Below, one piece after another: positions 39,985-49,882 of a DNA stretch of 64,000 nt. The notes under the pieces were generated by a model. It saw only the letters and a list, made by a program, of their open reading frames with translations. It did no database searches and was not told the origin of the DNA. Position 1 is the first letter of the stretch. Each line of letters opens with the position of its first letter. Position numbers and translations under genes: made by a program. This stretch comes from Streptomyces sp. NBC_01232 (lineage in GTDB: Bacteria > Actinomycetota > Actinomycetes > Streptomycetales > Streptomycetaceae): the NCBI RefSeq assembly GCF_035989885.1, contig NZ_CP108518.1, positions 2,360,501 to 2,424,500 of the forward strand, written 5' to 3'.

Positions 39985-40146
39985 ATGGCCAAGAACAAGA
40001 ACCAGAAGCAGCCCGCCAAGCAGCAGCCCCGGTCGGGGCAGGATCCGACCAAGGGCACGTCGGAGACCGAGTCGATGCCCTCCTCGGCGCCGAGCCCGAT
40101 GGACATGGCGCACAAGCGCAAGGAGAAGAAGTTCGGCCACAACTGA
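39985..40146 (+). CDS. Small Lys/Gln-rich hydrophilic protein
   Basis: This 53-residue gene has an excellent ribosome binding site (GGAGG, 7 nt) and ends just before a strong terminator. The product, MAKNKNQKQPAKQQPRSGQD onward to HKRKEKKFGHN, is basic, rich in Lys, Gln, Ser and Pro, and has no hydrophobic core, so it is probably disordered. Small proteins of this kind are widespread in Streptomyces; function is unknown. Confidence 0.8.
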   Translation: MAKNKNQKQPAKQQPRSGQDPTKGTSETESMPSSAPSPMDMAHKRKEKKFGHN

Positions 40147-40163
40147 CGGCCGTACTCGAACGC

Positions 40164-40200
40164 GGAAGGGCCCGCCCGGTGACACCGGGCGGGCCCTTCC
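40164..40200. terminator. Bidirectional terminator between small gene and dnaE
   Basis: GGAAGGGCCCGCCCGG (40164-40179) and its exact complement (40185-40200) form a 16-bp stem with a 5-nt loop between convergent genes. Confidence 0.92.
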
Positions 40201-40230
40201 GCGCGTACTGCCGCTCTCGTGCCCGGGATG

Positions 40231-43200
40231 CTATCCGGCCAGGCAGGACGGCCCGAGCAGCACCTTGAGGTCGCCGAAGAGGGCGGGGTCGGGCTTGACC
40301 CGGTGCTTGTCGAGACGCAGCACGGTGGTGGTGCGGGGTCCCTGGAGCTTGATGCGGACTTCGCTGTTGCCCTGGTGGTGGCGCAGGATCTCGCCCAGAC
40401 GGGTCACCATCGGCGGGGTGACCTTCACGGTGGGGATGGTGAGGACCACCGGGGCGTTGGTGCCGGCGGAGGAGAGGTCGGGGACCATCATCTCCATGGC
40501 GACCAGGCGGGGGACGTCCTCGCGCTTGTCGAGGCGGCCCTTGACGAAGACCACGGTGTCCTCGACCAGCTGGGTGGAGACGAGCTGGTAGGTCGCGGGG
40601 AAGAACATGCATTCGATGGAGCCGGCCAGGTCCTCGACGGTGGCGATGGCCCAGGCGTTGCCCTGCTTGGTCATCTTGCGCTGGAGGCCCGAGATGATGC
40701 CGCCGATGGTGACGACCGCGCCGTCGGAGTGCTCGCCGCCGGTCAGCTGGGAGATTCCGGCGTCGGTCTTGTCGGAGAGCACGTGCTCCAGGCCGAAGAG
40801 CGGGTGGTCGGAGACGTAGAGGCCGAGCATCTCGCGCTCCTGGGCGAGCAGGTAGGACTTCTCCCACTCGACGTCGGAGAACTCCACGTCGAGGCCGAAG
40901 CCGGGCTCGTCGCTCGCGTTCTCGTCACCCATTCCGCCGAAGAGGTCGAACTGTCCCTCGGCCTCCTTGCGCTTGACCGCGACCACGTTGTCGATCATCG
41001 GCTCGTGGTGCGCGACCAGGCCCTTGCGGGTGTGGCCCATCTCGTCGTAGGCGCCGGCCTTGATCAGCGACTCGACGGTGCGCTTGTTGCAGACGACGGC
41101 CTCGACCTTGTCCAGGAAGTCGGGGAAGGAGGAGAACTTCCCCTTCGCCTTCCTGGTCCTGATGATCGACTCCACGACGTTCGTGCCGACGTTGCGCACC
41201 GCGGTGAGGCCGAAGAGGATCACGTCGTCGCCCTGGGCCGCGAAGTTCGGCTCGGACTCGTTCACGTTCGGCGGCAGGACCTTGATGCCCATCCGGCGGC
41301 ACTCGTTCAGGTAGATCGCGGACTTGTCCTTGTCGTCCTTGACCGAGGTGAGCAGGCCGGCCATGTACTCGGCCGGGAAGTTCGCCTTGAGGTAGGCGGT
41401 CCAGTAGGAGACCAGGCCGTACGCGGCCGAGTGGGCCTTGTTGAAGGCGTAGCCGGCGAAGGGGACCAGGACGTCCCACAGCGCCTTGATCGCCTGGTCG
41501 CTGAAGCCCTTCTTCTTGGCGCCTTCCTCGAAGATGACGAAGTTCTTCGCCAGCTCCTCGGGCTTCTTCTTGCCCATCACGCGGCGCAGGATGTCGGCCT
41601 CGCCGAGCGAGTACCCGGCGATGATCTGGGCGGCCTTCTGGACCTGCTCCTGGTAGACGATCAGGCCGTAGGTGACCGCGAGCACCTCTTCGAGCGGACC
41701 CTCCAGCTCGGGGTGGATCGGGGTGATCTCCTGCTGCTTGTTCTTGCGCAGGGCGTAGTTCGTGTGCGAGTTCATGCCCATCGGGCCCGGCCGGTACAGG
41801 GCCGAGACGGCGGAGATGTCCTCGAAGTTGTCGGGCTTCATCAGGCGCAGCAGGGAGCGCATGGGCCCGCCGTCGAACTGGAAGACGCCGAGGGTGTCGC
41901 CGCGGCCGAGCAGTTCGAAGGTCTTGGGGTCGTCGAGCGGGAGGCCGAGGAGATCGATGTCGATCCCCTTGTTGGCCTTCACCATCTTGACGGCGTCGTC
42001 CATGATCGTGAGGTTGCGCAGGCCGAGGAAGTCCATCTTCAGCAGGCCGAGCGACTCGCAGCTCGGGTAGTCCCACTGGGTGATGGTGACGCCGTCGGTG
42101 TGCCGCACCCAGACGGGTACGTGGTCGGTGATCGTCTCGCTGGACATGATCACGCCGGCGGCGTGCACGCCCATCTGGCGGACCAGGCCCTCGACACCGC
42201 GGGCGGTGTCGATGACCTTCTTCACGTCCGGCTCGTTCTCGTACATCCCGCGGATCTCGCCGGCCTCGCCGTAGCGGGGGTGCTGCGGGTCGAGGATGCC
42301 GGAGAGCGGGATGCCCTTGCCGAGGACGTCGGCGGGCATGGCCTTGGTGAGCCGGTCGCCCATGGCGTAGGGGTAGCCCAGTACACGGGCCGAGTCCTTG
42401 ATCGCGTTCTTGGCCTTGATGGTGCCGTAGGTGCCGATCATGGCGACCTTGTCGGCGCCGTACTTCTCGGTCACGTACCGGATCACCTCGACGCGCCTGC
42501 GCTCGTCGAAGTCGATGTCGACATCGGGCATGGAGACGCGCTCGGGGTTCAGGAAGCGCTCGAAGATCAGACCGTGGGTGAGCGGGTCGAGGTCGGTGAT
42601 GCCCATGGCGTACGCGACGATCGAGCCGGCCGCGGAGCCTCGGCCCGGGCCCACCGCGATGCCCTGGTTCTTGGCCCACATGATGAAGTCGGCGACCACG
42701 AGGAAGTAGCCGGGGAAGCCCATCGAGATGATCGTGTCCATCTCGTACTCGGCCTGCTGCATCCGGTCCTCCGGAATGCCTCCGGGGTAGCGGCGGTGCA
42801 TGCCGCGCATGGTCTCCTCGCGGAACCAGCTGACCTCGGTGTGGCCGTCCGGGATGTCGAACTTCGGCATCAGGTTCCGGAACTTGAACATGCCTTCGGT
42901 CTCGATCTGGTCCGCGACCAGCCGCGTGTTGGCGCAGCCCTCCTGCCAGGCGTCCGAGGAGTCGATCGCGTACATCTCGTCGGTCGACTTCAGGTAGTAA
43001 CCGGTGCCGTCGAAGCGGAAGCGGTCCGGGTCCGAGAGGTTCTTGCCGGTCTGGATGCAGAGCAGGGCGTCGTGGGCGCCGGCCTCGCTGGCGTACGTGT
43101 AGTGGGAGTCGTTCGTCACCAGCGGCGGGATGCCGAGCTTCTTGCCGATCTCCAGCAGGCCGTCGCGGACCCGGCGCTCGATCTCGATGCCGTGGTCCAT

Positions 43201-43773
43201 CAGCTCCAGGAAGTAGCGCCCCTCGCCGAAGATGTCCTTGTAGTCGGAGGCGGCCTGCACGGCCTCGTCGAACTGGCCGAGCCGCAGCCTGGTCTGCACC
43301 TCGCCGGACGGGCAGCCGGTGGAGGCGATCAGGCCCTCGGACCACTTGGAGATGGTCTCCTTGTCCATCCGCGGCCACTTCGTGAGCCAGCCCTCGGCGT
43401 ACGCGTCGGAGGACAGCCGGAAGATGTTGTGCAGGCCGGTGGCGTTCGACGCCCAGATGGTCTTGTGGGTGTAACCGCCGGAACCGGAGACGTCGTCGCG
43501 CTTCTGGTGCGGCTGGCCCCACTGGATGCGCCGCTTGTTGCGCCGGGACTCGGGGGCGACGTACGCCTCGATGCCGATGATCGGCGTGACCCCGGCCTTC
43601 TGCGCCGTGTGGAAGAAGTCATAGGCGCCGTGCAGATTGCCGTGGTCGGACATCGCGATGTGCGTCATGCCCATTTCGTTGCACGCGTTGAACATGTCCT
43701 TCAGCCGCGCGGCACCGTCCAGCAGGGAGTACTGGGTGTGGACGTGCAGGTGCGTGAACGGCGGCTTTGTCAC
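40231..43773 (-). CDS. dnaE: DNA polymerase III alpha subunit
   Basis: The 1180-residue replicative polymerase has an N-terminal PHP domain with intact metal ligands (THLHVHTQYSLLDGA), the polymerase catalytic aspartates in PDVDIDFDERRR, the finger-region motifs, a helix-hairpin-helix region and a C-terminal OB fold (VVTIGGIISGLQRKMT). Length matches DnaE1 of actinobacteria. It starts at GTG 43773 (MTKPPFTHLHV); the gene is monocistronic between a terminator and a divergent DUF2252 gene. Confidence 0.97.
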   Translation of the reverse strand: MTKPPFTHLHVHTQYSLLDGAARLKDMFNACNEMGMTHIAMSDHGNLHGAYDFFHTAQKAGVTPIIGIEAYVAPESRRNKRRIQWGQPHQKRDDVSGSGGYTHKTIWASNATGLHNIFRLSSDAYAEGWLTKWPRMDKETISKWSEGLIASTGCPSGEVQTRLRLGQFDEAVQAASDYKDIFGEGRYFLELMDHGIEIERRVRDGLLEIGKKLGIPPLVTNDSHYTYASEAGAHDALLCIQTGKNLSDPDRFRFDGTGYYLKSTDEMYAIDSSDAWQEGCANTRLVADQIETEGMFKFRNLMPKFDIPDGHTEVSWFREETMRGMHRRYPGGIPEDRMQQAEYEMDTIISMGFPGYFLVVADFIMWAKNQGIAVGPGRGSAAGSIVAYAMGITDLDPLTHGLIFERFLNPERVSMPDVDIDFDERRRVEVIRYVTEKYGADKVAMIGTYGTIKAKNAIKDSARVLGYPYAMGDRLTKAMPADVLGKGIPLSGILDPQHPRYGEAGEIRGMYENEPDVKKVIDTARGVEGLVRQMGVHAAGVIMSSETITDHVPVWVRHTDGVTITQWDYPSCESLGLLKMDFLGLRNLTIMDDAVKMVKANKGIDIDLLGLPLDDPKTFELLGRGDTLGVFQFDGGPMRSLLRLMKPDNFEDISAVSALYRPGPMGMNSHTNYALRKNKQQEITPIHPELEGPLEEVLAVTYGLIVYQEQVQKAAQIIAGYSLGEADILRRVMGKKKPEELAKNFVIFEEGAKKKGFSDQAIKALWDVLVPFAGYAFNKAHSAAYGLVSYWTAYLKANFPAEYMAGLLTSVKDDKDKSAIYLNECRRMGIKVLPPNVNESEPNFAAQGDDVILFGLTAVRNVGTNVVESIIRTRKAKGKFSSFPDFLDKVEAVVCNKRTVESLIKAGAYDEMGHTRKGLVAHHEPMIDNVVAVKRKEAEGQFDLFGGMGDENASDEPGFGLDVEFSDVEWEKSYLLAQEREMLGLYVSDHPLFGLEHVLSDKTDAGISQLTGGEHSDGAVVTIGGIISGLQRKMTKQGNAWAIATVEDLAGSIECMFFPATYQLVSTQLVEDTVVFVKGRLDKREDVPRLVAMEMMVPDLSSAGTNAPVVLTIPTVKVTPPMVTRLGEILRHHQGNSEVRIKLQGPRTTTVLRLDKHRVKPDPALFGDLKVLLGPSCLAG

Positions 43774-43945
43774 GGCGCGGGTCCTCCGGGGGCGGGGGTG
43801 AGGGGGCAGCTTCGAATCCTACGTCGGCCGGGTGACAGATCGCGGGCACTGAGCGGTACGGTCGGGCGTTGCAGAACCAGGAGGACCGGTCCGGCGTCCA
43901 GTCGGTCGGAACCTGAAACAGCACGTGCACCAGGAGGCACCCGCC

Positions 43946-45271
43946 ATGGCGGTCCCCGAGACGACCGACGAGCAGCGCGCCGAGGAAATCCTCGATGTGT
44001 TCGACACCGCGTTCGGTGAGCTCCTCGCCGCCGACCCCGCTGCCTTCCAGGTCAAATTCCGCAAGATGGCGGCCTCGGCCTTCGCCTTCTACCGGGGCAC
44101 GGCCTGCCTCTTCTACTCCGACCTGGAGCGGGACCGGCACGGCGGGCCGTTCCTGGACGAGCGGACGGGCCGGGTGTGGATCCACGGTGACCTGCACGCC
44201 GAGAACTTCGGCACGTACATGGACTCCAACGGCCGGCTGATCTTCAACGTCAACGACTTCGACGAGGCCTACGTCGGCCCCTTCACCTGGGACCTGAAGC
44301 GGTTCGCCGCCTCCGTCGCCCTGATCGGCTACACCAAGGCGCTCAGCGACGACCAGATAAGCGAGCTGGTGCGGATCTACGCCGGCGCCTACCGGGAGCG
44401 GATCCACCGCCTGGCGGCCGGCGCCAAGAACGAGGAAGTACCCTCCTTCACCCTGGACACCGCCGAGGGCCCGCTGCTGGCCGCCCTGCGCTCGGCCCGC
44501 TCCCGGACCCGCTTCTCCCTCCTGGACTCCATGACGGAGATACGGGACTACGAGCGCCGCTTCGCCTCCGGCGGGGGCTCCATCGAGCTGGACGCCGCCA
44601 CCCGCTACAAGGTGCTGGCCGCCTTCGACGGGTATCTGGAGACCCTCCCCGACGAGTCGCTCGTGCGGCCGGACTCCTACCGGGTCAAGGACGTGGTGGG
44701 GCGCCGCGGCGTCGGGATCGGTTCGGCGGGCCTGCCCTCCTACAACATCCTGCTGGAGGGGCACAGCGACGCCCTGGAGAACGACGTCGTGATCTACCTC
44801 AAGCAGGCGCAGACCCCGGCGGCCTCCCGGCACATCACGGACCGGGCGGTGCGGGAGTACTTCCGGCACGAGGGGCACCGTACGGTCATCTCCCAGCGCG
44901 CCCTGCAGGCCCACGCCGACCCGTGGCTGGGGTGGACGGAGCTGGACGGCAGCGGCCAGCTGGTCGCGGAGGTCTCCCCCTACGCGGTGGACCTGGACTG
45001 GTCCGACCTGGACGACCCGGAGGAGATCGCGGCCGTCGTCGCGGACCTGGGCCGGGCGACGGCGACCATGCACGGGGCCGCCGACGCGGACGAGAGCGGG
45101 CAGACCCTGGTCCCCTTCTCCACCGAGCGGGCCATCGACGCGGCGATCGCCGCCGACGAGAAGGGCTTCCCGGAGCTGCTCGTGGACTTCGCCCACGCGT
45201 ACGGGGCCCGGGCGCGCGCCGACCACCAGATCTTCGTGGACCTGTTCCGTAACGGGCGTCTCACTCCCTGA
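43946..45271 (+). CDS. DUF2252 protein (protein-kinase-like fold)
   Basis: The 441-residue product has HGDLHAENFGTYMDSNGR and NVNDFDEAYVGPFTWDLKR, which correspond to the catalytic loop and metal-binding aspartate of aminoglycoside-phosphotransferase-like kinases. This is the hallmark of DUF2252. Its substrate is unknown. AGGAGG lies 8 nt before the ATG. It is divergent from dnaE and 38 bp upstream of a small membrane protein gene. Confidence 0.9.
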   Translation: MAVPETTDEQRAEEILDVFDTAFGELLAADPAAFQVKFRKMAASAFAFYRGTACLFYSDLERDRHGGPFLDERTGRVWIHGDLHAENFGTYMDSNGRLIFNVNDFDEAYVGPFTWDLKRFAASVALIGYTKALSDDQISELVRIYAGAYRERIHRLAAGAKNEEVPSFTLDTAEGPLLAALRSARSRTRFSLLDSMTEIRDYERRFASGGGSIELDAATRYKVLAAFDGYLETLPDESLVRPDSYRVKDVVGRRGVGIGSAGLPSYNILLEGHSDALENDVVIYLKQAQTPAASRHITDRAVREYFRHEGHRTVISQRALQAHADPWLGWTELDGSGQLVAEVSPYAVDLDWSDLDDPEEIAAVVADLGRATATMHGAADADESGQTLVPFSTERAIDAAIAADEKGFPELLVDFAHAYGARARADHQIFVDLFRNGRLTP

Positions 45272-45309
45272 ACGTCTGTTCCACAGGAACGCATGGCACA
45301 CTCGCGAGG

Positions 45310-45999
45310 ATGGACGTTTCGGGGACGGGACTCAGAGGGCTGCGGGCCGCGCTGTTCAGCGCGCTCGTCGTGCTGCTCTCGTCCGGCTCGCACGTCCTGA
45401 TGTCCCGGGTCCCGCTGCCGCCCGCGCTGGTGGCCGGGGCCTTCGCGGGTGTGTTCGCGATCACCTACGCGCTCGCCGGCCGCGAGCGGGGCTTCGGCCC
45501 CATCGCCGCGCTGCTCGTCCCGCTGGAGCTGGCCGCCGACACCGTCTTCACCGCCGGGCAGCACCTCTGCTACGGCCCGGCCGGCGGTCCCGTCGCGGGC
45601 CCGCTGCGCGCCATCGGTCTGGACGCGCTGTGCGGCGGCACGCCCGTGGGCGGGCCGCTGACCGAGGTCACCGGGCCCGCCGCCGATGCGGCCGCGCTGC
45701 TGGCCGCGCCCGGCCCGTACACACCGTGGCTGCTGCTCGGCGCCCACGTCTCGGTGGGACTGCTGGCCGCCGGCTGGCTGCGCCACGGCGAGCGGGCGCT
45801 GGGCCGGCTGCTGCGGGCCATGGCCGCCTTCGCGTTCCGGCCGCTGCTGCTGGCCGCGGCTTCGGTGGCGGTGGCCGGCCGGCCGGCGCGGGAGCTGCTG
45901 CGGTCGGTGCTCTCGGGCACCAGGGCGCGCACCCGGTTCCCCGCACACTCCGTGGGACGGCGGGGACCCCCCGTGCTCGGCGCGCTCGCCCGCGCCTGA
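45310..45999 (+). CDS. Uncharacterised membrane protein
   Basis: The 229-residue product has about five hydrophobic segments (for example LFSALVVLLSSGSHVLM and LVAGAFAGVFAITYALAG) and a basic C-terminal tail. It lies just before a DsbA-like gene. No family name is recognised. Just upstream is GTTCC-ACA-GGAAC (45276-45288), a small perfect palindrome, and CACACT 7 nt before the ATG could be a -10 for a near-leaderless mRNA. Confidence 0.75.
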   Translation: MDVSGTGLRGLRAALFSALVVLLSSGSHVLMSRVPLPPALVAGAFAGVFAITYALAGRERGFGPIAALLVPLELAADTVFTAGQHLCYGPAGGPVAGPLRAIGLDALCGGTPVGGPLTEVTGPAADAAALLAAPGPYTPWLLLGAHVSVGLLAAGWLRHGERALGRLLRAMAAFAFRPLLLAAASVAVAGRPARELLRSVLSGTRARTRFPAHSVGRRGPPVLGALARA

Positions 46000-46047
46000 C
46001 GCACGTACGGCAGTCCCTTCCACACGTCACACCCCACGGAGATCACG

Positions 46048-46842
46048 ATGAGTTCACGCAACAGCCAGGCGAACAAGGCAGCGGCCCGCGAGCGGCTGCG
46101 CGCCGAGCGCGAGGCACAGGCCAAGAAGGACAAGGTGCGCCGCCAGGTGACCGTGGCGGGCGGGGTCCTGGTCGCGCTCGGCGTGATCGGCGCCATCGCC
46201 TACGGGGTCATGCAGGCCAACCAGCCCTCCTACTGGGAGAAGGCCGCCAAGGCCGAGCTGGTCAAGCCGAAGAACACCGAGGGCGAGGACGGCACCACGG
46301 TCGTCGTCGGCAAGGCCGACGCGAAGAAGACCCTGGAGCTGTACGAGGACTCGCGCTGCCCGGCCTGCGCCTCCTTCGAGCAGGCGGCCGGTGAGCAGAT
46401 CAAGAAGGACGTCGACGCCGGCAAGTACAAGCTCCAGTACATCGGTGCCACCTTCATCGACAACGCCGTCAAGGGCGAGGGCTCGAAGAACGCGCTGAGT
46501 GCCCTGGGTGCCGCGCTGAACGTCAGCCCGGAGGCCTTCTTGCAGTACAAGGCCGCGCTCTACTCCAAGGACCTGCACCCGGAGGAGACCGTCGACAGCT
46601 TCGCCAAGGACGACTACCTGGTGAAGGTCGCGGACACGGTCCCGGCGCTCAAGGGCAACGCCGAGTTCAAGAAGGCCGTCGAGGACGGCACGTACGACCG
46701 GTGGGCGCTGGAGATGTCGAAGACCTTCGACAAGTCCGGGGTGAAGGGCACGCCGACCCTGAAGATGGACGGCAAGAAGATCGAGACCCCGTCGACGGCG
46801 GAGCAGTTCACGGCGGCGATCGACAAGGCGCTGCAGGGCTGA
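46048..46842 (+). CDS. Membrane-anchored DsbA/thioredoxin-fold protein (paralogue)
   Basis: The 264-residue protein repeats the architecture seen at 18052-19002: basic N-terminus (AAARERLRAEREAQAKKDK), one membrane helix (about 33-55), and a DsbA-like domain with CPAC (C104/C107, YEDSRCPACASFE) and the cis-proline loop KGTPTLKMDGK. It lacks the Ser/Gly tail of the other copy. Probable extracytoplasmic oxidoreductase. GGAG lies 9 nt upstream of the ATG. A perfect 17-bp hairpin follows. Confidence 0.88.
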   Translation: MSSRNSQANKAAARERLRAEREAQAKKDKVRRQVTVAGGVLVALGVIGAIAYGVMQANQPSYWEKAAKAELVKPKNTEGEDGTTVVVGKADAKKTLELYEDSRCPACASFEQAAGEQIKKDVDAGKYKLQYIGATFIDNAVKGEGSKNALSALGAALNVSPEAFLQYKAALYSKDLHPEETVDSFAKDDYLVKVADTVPALKGNAEFKKAVEDGTYDRWALEMSKTFDKSGVKGTPTLKMDGKKIETPSTAEQFTAAIDKALQG

Positions 46843-46883
46843 TCCCTGGACAATCCGGGACGAGCTTTCCGGACGGGCCGCGT

Positions 46884-46922
46884 CAACAGGCGGGCGAACT
46901 CCCAGAGTTCGCCCGCCTGTTG
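46884..46922 (+). terminator. Terminator after dsbA-like gene
   Basis: CAACAGGCGGGCGAACT (46884-46900) pairs with all 17 bases of 46906-46922 around a 5-nt loop. Confidence 0.92.
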
Positions 46923-46958
46923 CATTCCCACATCTGTTCCCGCGGGTGTACCCGTCGG

Positions 46959-46964
46959 TAATAT
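46959..46964 (+). promoter_or_regulatory. -10 element of phoD, leaderless transcript
   Basis: TAATAT ends 8 nt before the GTG start and there is no ribosome binding site, so transcription probably begins at or next to the start codon. No good -35 is visible, which suggests an activator. Confidence 0.55.
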
Positions 46965-46972
46965 GATCATCC

Positions 46973-48634
46973 GTGACCAGTCATCTCACCCCCTCCCGGA
47001 CCACGGCGACTCCCGGTCGCCGTACGGTCGTTCTCGCCGCCGCGGCCACCGCCGCGCTGGCCCCCCTGACCTCGCTGGGCGCCGGGGCCGCCCACGCGGC
47101 AGGCACCGCACCCGCCTTCCTGCACGGCGTCGCCTCGGGCGACCCGCTGCCCGACGGGGTCCTGCTGTGGACCCGGGTCACCCCGACGCCGGAGGCCGTA
47201 CCCGGCTCCGGCCTCGGCCCGGCCACCCAGGTGGGCTGGGAAGTGGCCTCCGACAAGGCCTTCTCCCGTATCGTCGCCTCCGGCTCGGTGACCGCGAGCG
47301 CCGCCACCGACCACACGGTCAAGGTGGACGTGCGCGGGCTCCAGCCGCAGACGCCGTACTGGTACCGGTTCACCGCCGGCGCCGCGGCCTCCCCCGTCGG
47401 GCGCACCCTGACCACCCCGGCCCACGAGGCGACGACCGAAGGGGTCCGCTTCGGCGTGGTCTCCTGCGCCAACTGGGAGTCCGGCTACTTCTCCGCCTAC
47501 CGCCACCTGGCGGCCCGCACGGATCTGCACGCGGTCCTGCACCTGGGCGACTACATCTACGAGTACCAGTCCGGGGGATATCCGGAGGCGAAGTACGTCG
47601 TACGTCCGCACGAGCCGAAGCACGAGATCGTCTCGCTGGCCGACTACCGCACGCGGCACGGCAAGTACAAGACGGACACCGATCTCCAGGCCCTGCACCA
47701 CGCGCACCCGGTCATCGCCATCTGGGACGACCACGAGTTCGCCAACGACACCTGGGCCGGCGGCGCCGAGAACCACACGCCGGGCGCCGAGGGCGAGTGG
47801 GCGGCCCGCGCGGCCGCAGCCAAGCAGGCGTACTTCGAGTGGATGCCCGTACGCGCCTCCATCGCGGGGACCGTCTACCGGCGGCTGCGCTTCGGCACCC
47901 TCGCCGACCTGCACCTGCTGGACCTGCGGTCCTTCCGTTCGCAGCAGGTCAAGGTCGGCAGCGGCGCGGTGGACGACCCGGAGCGCACCATCACCGGGCG
48001 CGCCCAGCTGGACTGGCTCAAGTCGGGGCTCGCGGGCTCGGCCGCGACGTGGAAGCTGGTCGGCACCTCGGTGATGATCTCGCCGGTGGCCTTCGCCTCG
48101 CTGCCCGCGCACCTGCTGAAGCCGCTGGCCAAGCTGCTCGGCCTGCCCGAGGGCGGCCTCGCGATCAACGTGGACCAGTGGGACGGCTACACGGACGACC
48201 GCAAGGAGCTGCTGGGCCACCTGCTGGAGCGCAACGTCAAGAACACCGTGTTCCTGACCGGCGACATCCACATGGCCTGGGCGAACGAGGTACCGGTGAA
48301 CATGGCCACGTACCCGGGCTCGGGGACGGCGGCGACCGAGTTCGTCGTCACCTCGGTGACCTCGGACAACCTCGACGACATCCTGCACGTCCTGCCGGAC
48401 ACCGTCTCGCTGGTCGCCGAGTCGGCCGTCAAGGCCGCCAACTGGCACGTGAAGTGGCTCGACATGGACGCGCACGGCTACGGCGTGCTGGACGTGACGG
48501 CGGAGCGCTCGCAGATGGACTACTACGTGGTGTCCGACAAGCGGCAGCCGGGTGCCACGTCCGCGTGGACGCGGTCGTTCCGGACGCTGAACGGGACCCA
48601 GAAGGTGGAGAGGGTCCATCAGCCGGTTCGCTGA
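46973..48634 (+). CDS. phoD: Secreted alkaline phosphatase D
   Basis: The 553-residue protein starts with a Tat-type signal peptide ([19 protein letters not shown], cleavage near AAHA, residue about 43). It has a fibronectin-like N-domain and the PhoD metallophosphatase domain with [36 protein letters not shown] and [12 protein letters not shown]. These residues bind Fe/Ca in PhoD, which releases phosphate from mono- and diesters outside the cell. A PhoP site is expected by family, but I see only a poor match upstream. Confidence 0.95.
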   Translation: MTSHLTPSRTTATPGRRTVVLAAAATAALAPLTSLGAGAAHAAGTAPAFLHGVASGDPLPDGVLLWTRVTPTPEAVPGSGLGPATQVGWEVASDKAFSRIVASGSVTASAATDHTVKVDVRGLQPQTPYWYRFTAGAAASPVGRTLTTPAHEATTEGVRFGVVSCANWESGYFSAYRHLAARTDLHAVLHLGDYIYEYQSGGYPEAKYVVRPHEPKHEIVSLADYRTRHGKYKTDTDLQALHHAHPVIAIWDDHEFANDTWAGGAENHTPGAEGEWAARAAAAKQAYFEWMPVRASIAGTVYRRLRFGTLADLHLLDLRSFRSQQVKVGSGAVDDPERTITGRAQLDWLKSGLAGSAATWKLVGTSVMISPVAFASLPAHLLKPLAKLLGLPEGGLAINVDQWDGYTDDRKELLGHLLERNVKNTVFLTGDIHMAWANEVPVNMATYPGSGTAATEFVVTSVTSDNLDDILHVLPDTVSLVAESAVKAANWHVKWLDMDAHGYGVLDVTAERSQMDYYVVSDKRQPGATSAWTRSFRTLNGTQKVERVHQPVR

Positions 48635-48654
48635 TTGACCGTCAAATTTCCCGC

Positions 48655-48692
48655 CACATGGGGCGCCTGGTACATACCAGGCGCCCCATGTG
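48655..48692 (+). terminator. phoD terminator
   Basis: CACATGGGGCGCCTGGT (48655-48671) and its exact complement (48676-48692) form a 17-bp stem with a 4-nt loop, followed by an AT-rich tail. Confidence 0.92.
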
Positions 48693-48725
48693 CATCAGAA
48701 GCAACAAATCTTTTACGTAGAGCAC

Positions 48726-48756
48726 TTGACCTGAATATGTCATGCACACATAAGCT
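48726..48756 (+). promoter_or_regulatory. Candidate promoter of the metalloprotease gene
   Basis: TTGACC (48726-48731) is followed by TAAGCT (48751-48756) at 19 nt, or CATAAG at 17 nt. The region is AT-rich for this genome and lies about 65 bp before the GTG. Confidence 0.5.
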
Positions 48757-48820
48757 TCCCGCCAGCTGAAGAAGATCCTTCAGGCCACCACCCTCACAAC
48801 CCCCCACGCGAGGAGCACAC

Positions 48821-49819
48821 GTGCGCGCAGTCGCCCGCATATCCCCCCTTCTCCGCCGCCGCCTGATGGGCACGGCGGTTCTGGCCGGAACCCTGGCCTT
48901 CACTCCGCTCGCGTCCCCCACCACGCTCGCGGCCGCCAAGTCCCCCGCCGAGGTCTGCGCCGACCAGCCCGCCGCCTCCGGCGCCGCGAACGCCCGTGTG
49001 GCGCGCGCCCACGACGAGCACGCGGACGAGCCCAACGCCGTCAGCGACGCGCAGGCGAAGGCCATGGACGCCGACCTGAGAGCCAAGCTCGACAAGGCCC
49101 TCAAGAACCAGCCGCAGCGCAGCCTCGCCGCTGCCGAGGCCGTCGTGAACATCCCCGTGTACTTCCACGTCGTGCACTCCGGCACCACCGGAAAGCTGAC
49201 GGCCACGGACGTCAGCAAGCAGCTGGCGGTCCTCAACGCGGCCTACGGCGGCCAGGGAACCGGAAACGTCAACACGAACTTCCAGTTCACCCTGGCGGCC
49301 ACCGACTACACGGACAACGCCTCCTGGTACAACCTGGCCTCCGGCTCCCAGGCCGAGAAGGACATGAAGAACACCCTGCGCAAGGGTGGTCCGGGCGCGC
49401 TCAACTTCTACACCGCCAAGCTCTCCGGCGGCCTGCTGGGCTGGGCGACCTTCCCGACCTCCTACGCCTCCAGCCCCAAGATGGACGGCGTGGTCGTGCT
49501 CGACAGCTCGCTGCCGGGCGGCTCCGCGGCCAACTACAACGAGGGTGACACCGCCACCCACGAGGTCGGCCACTGGCTGGGGCTGTACCACACCTTCCAG
49601 GGCGGCTGTAACGGCAACGGCGACTACGTCTCCGACACCCCGGCCGAGAAGAGCGCCGCGTACGAGTGCCCGACCGGGCGCGACAGCTGCGCGAGCAAGC
49701 CCGGTGCGGACCCGATCCGCAACTTCATGGACTACACGTACGACTCGTGCATGTACCAGTTCACCGCCGGCCAGGTGGCTCGCATGTCGAGCAGCTGGAC
49801 CGCGTACCGGGCGGGCTGA
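48821..49819 (+). CDS. Secreted zinc metalloprotease (M43-type)
   Basis: The 332-residue preproenzyme has a basic start and hydrophobic signal region (about 1-38) and a charged propeptide. The protease domain carries [11 protein letters not shown] (HExxHxxGxxH; H247, E248, H251, H257) and a Met-turn [10 protein letters not shown]. Paired cysteines ([23 protein letters not shown]) fit disulfides in an exported enzyme. This matches pappalysin/cytophagalysin-type M43 proteases. GAGGAG lies 6 nt before the GTG. Probable role: extracellular protein degradation. Confidence 0.93.
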   Translation: MRAVARISPLLRRRLMGTAVLAGTLAFTPLASPTTLAAAKSPAEVCADQPAASGAANARVARAHDEHADEPNAVSDAQAKAMDADLRAKLDKALKNQPQRSLAAAEAVVNIPVYFHVVHSGTTGKLTATDVSKQLAVLNAAYGGQGTGNVNTNFQFTLAATDYTDNASWYNLASGSQAEKDMKNTLRKGGPGALNFYTAKLSGGLLGWATFPTSYASSPKMDGVVVLDSSLPGGSAANYNEGDTATHEVGHWLGLYHTFQGGCNGNGDYVSDTPAEKSAAYECPTGRDSCASKPGADPIRNFMDYTYDSCMYQFTAGQVARMSSSWTAYRAG

Positions 49820-49833
49820 CCCTCCCCTGCGAC

Positions 49834-49870
49834 AAGGGCCCGGTCCGGCATCCGCCGGGCCGGGCCCCTT
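49834..49870. terminator. Convergent terminator
   Basis: AAGGGCCCGGTCC and GGGCCGGGCCCCTT form an imperfect GC-rich hairpin (one bulge, one wobble) between the convergent metalloprotease and hydrolase genes. Confidence 0.65.
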
Positions 49871-49882
49871 CGTTCTCCGCGC

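Noticed and set aside
46930..46958. PHO box upstream of phoD
   Set aside because: TGTTCCCGCGGGTGTACCC only loosely resembles two GTTCAYY-type units. The match is too weak to annotate although PhoP control is expected from the family.
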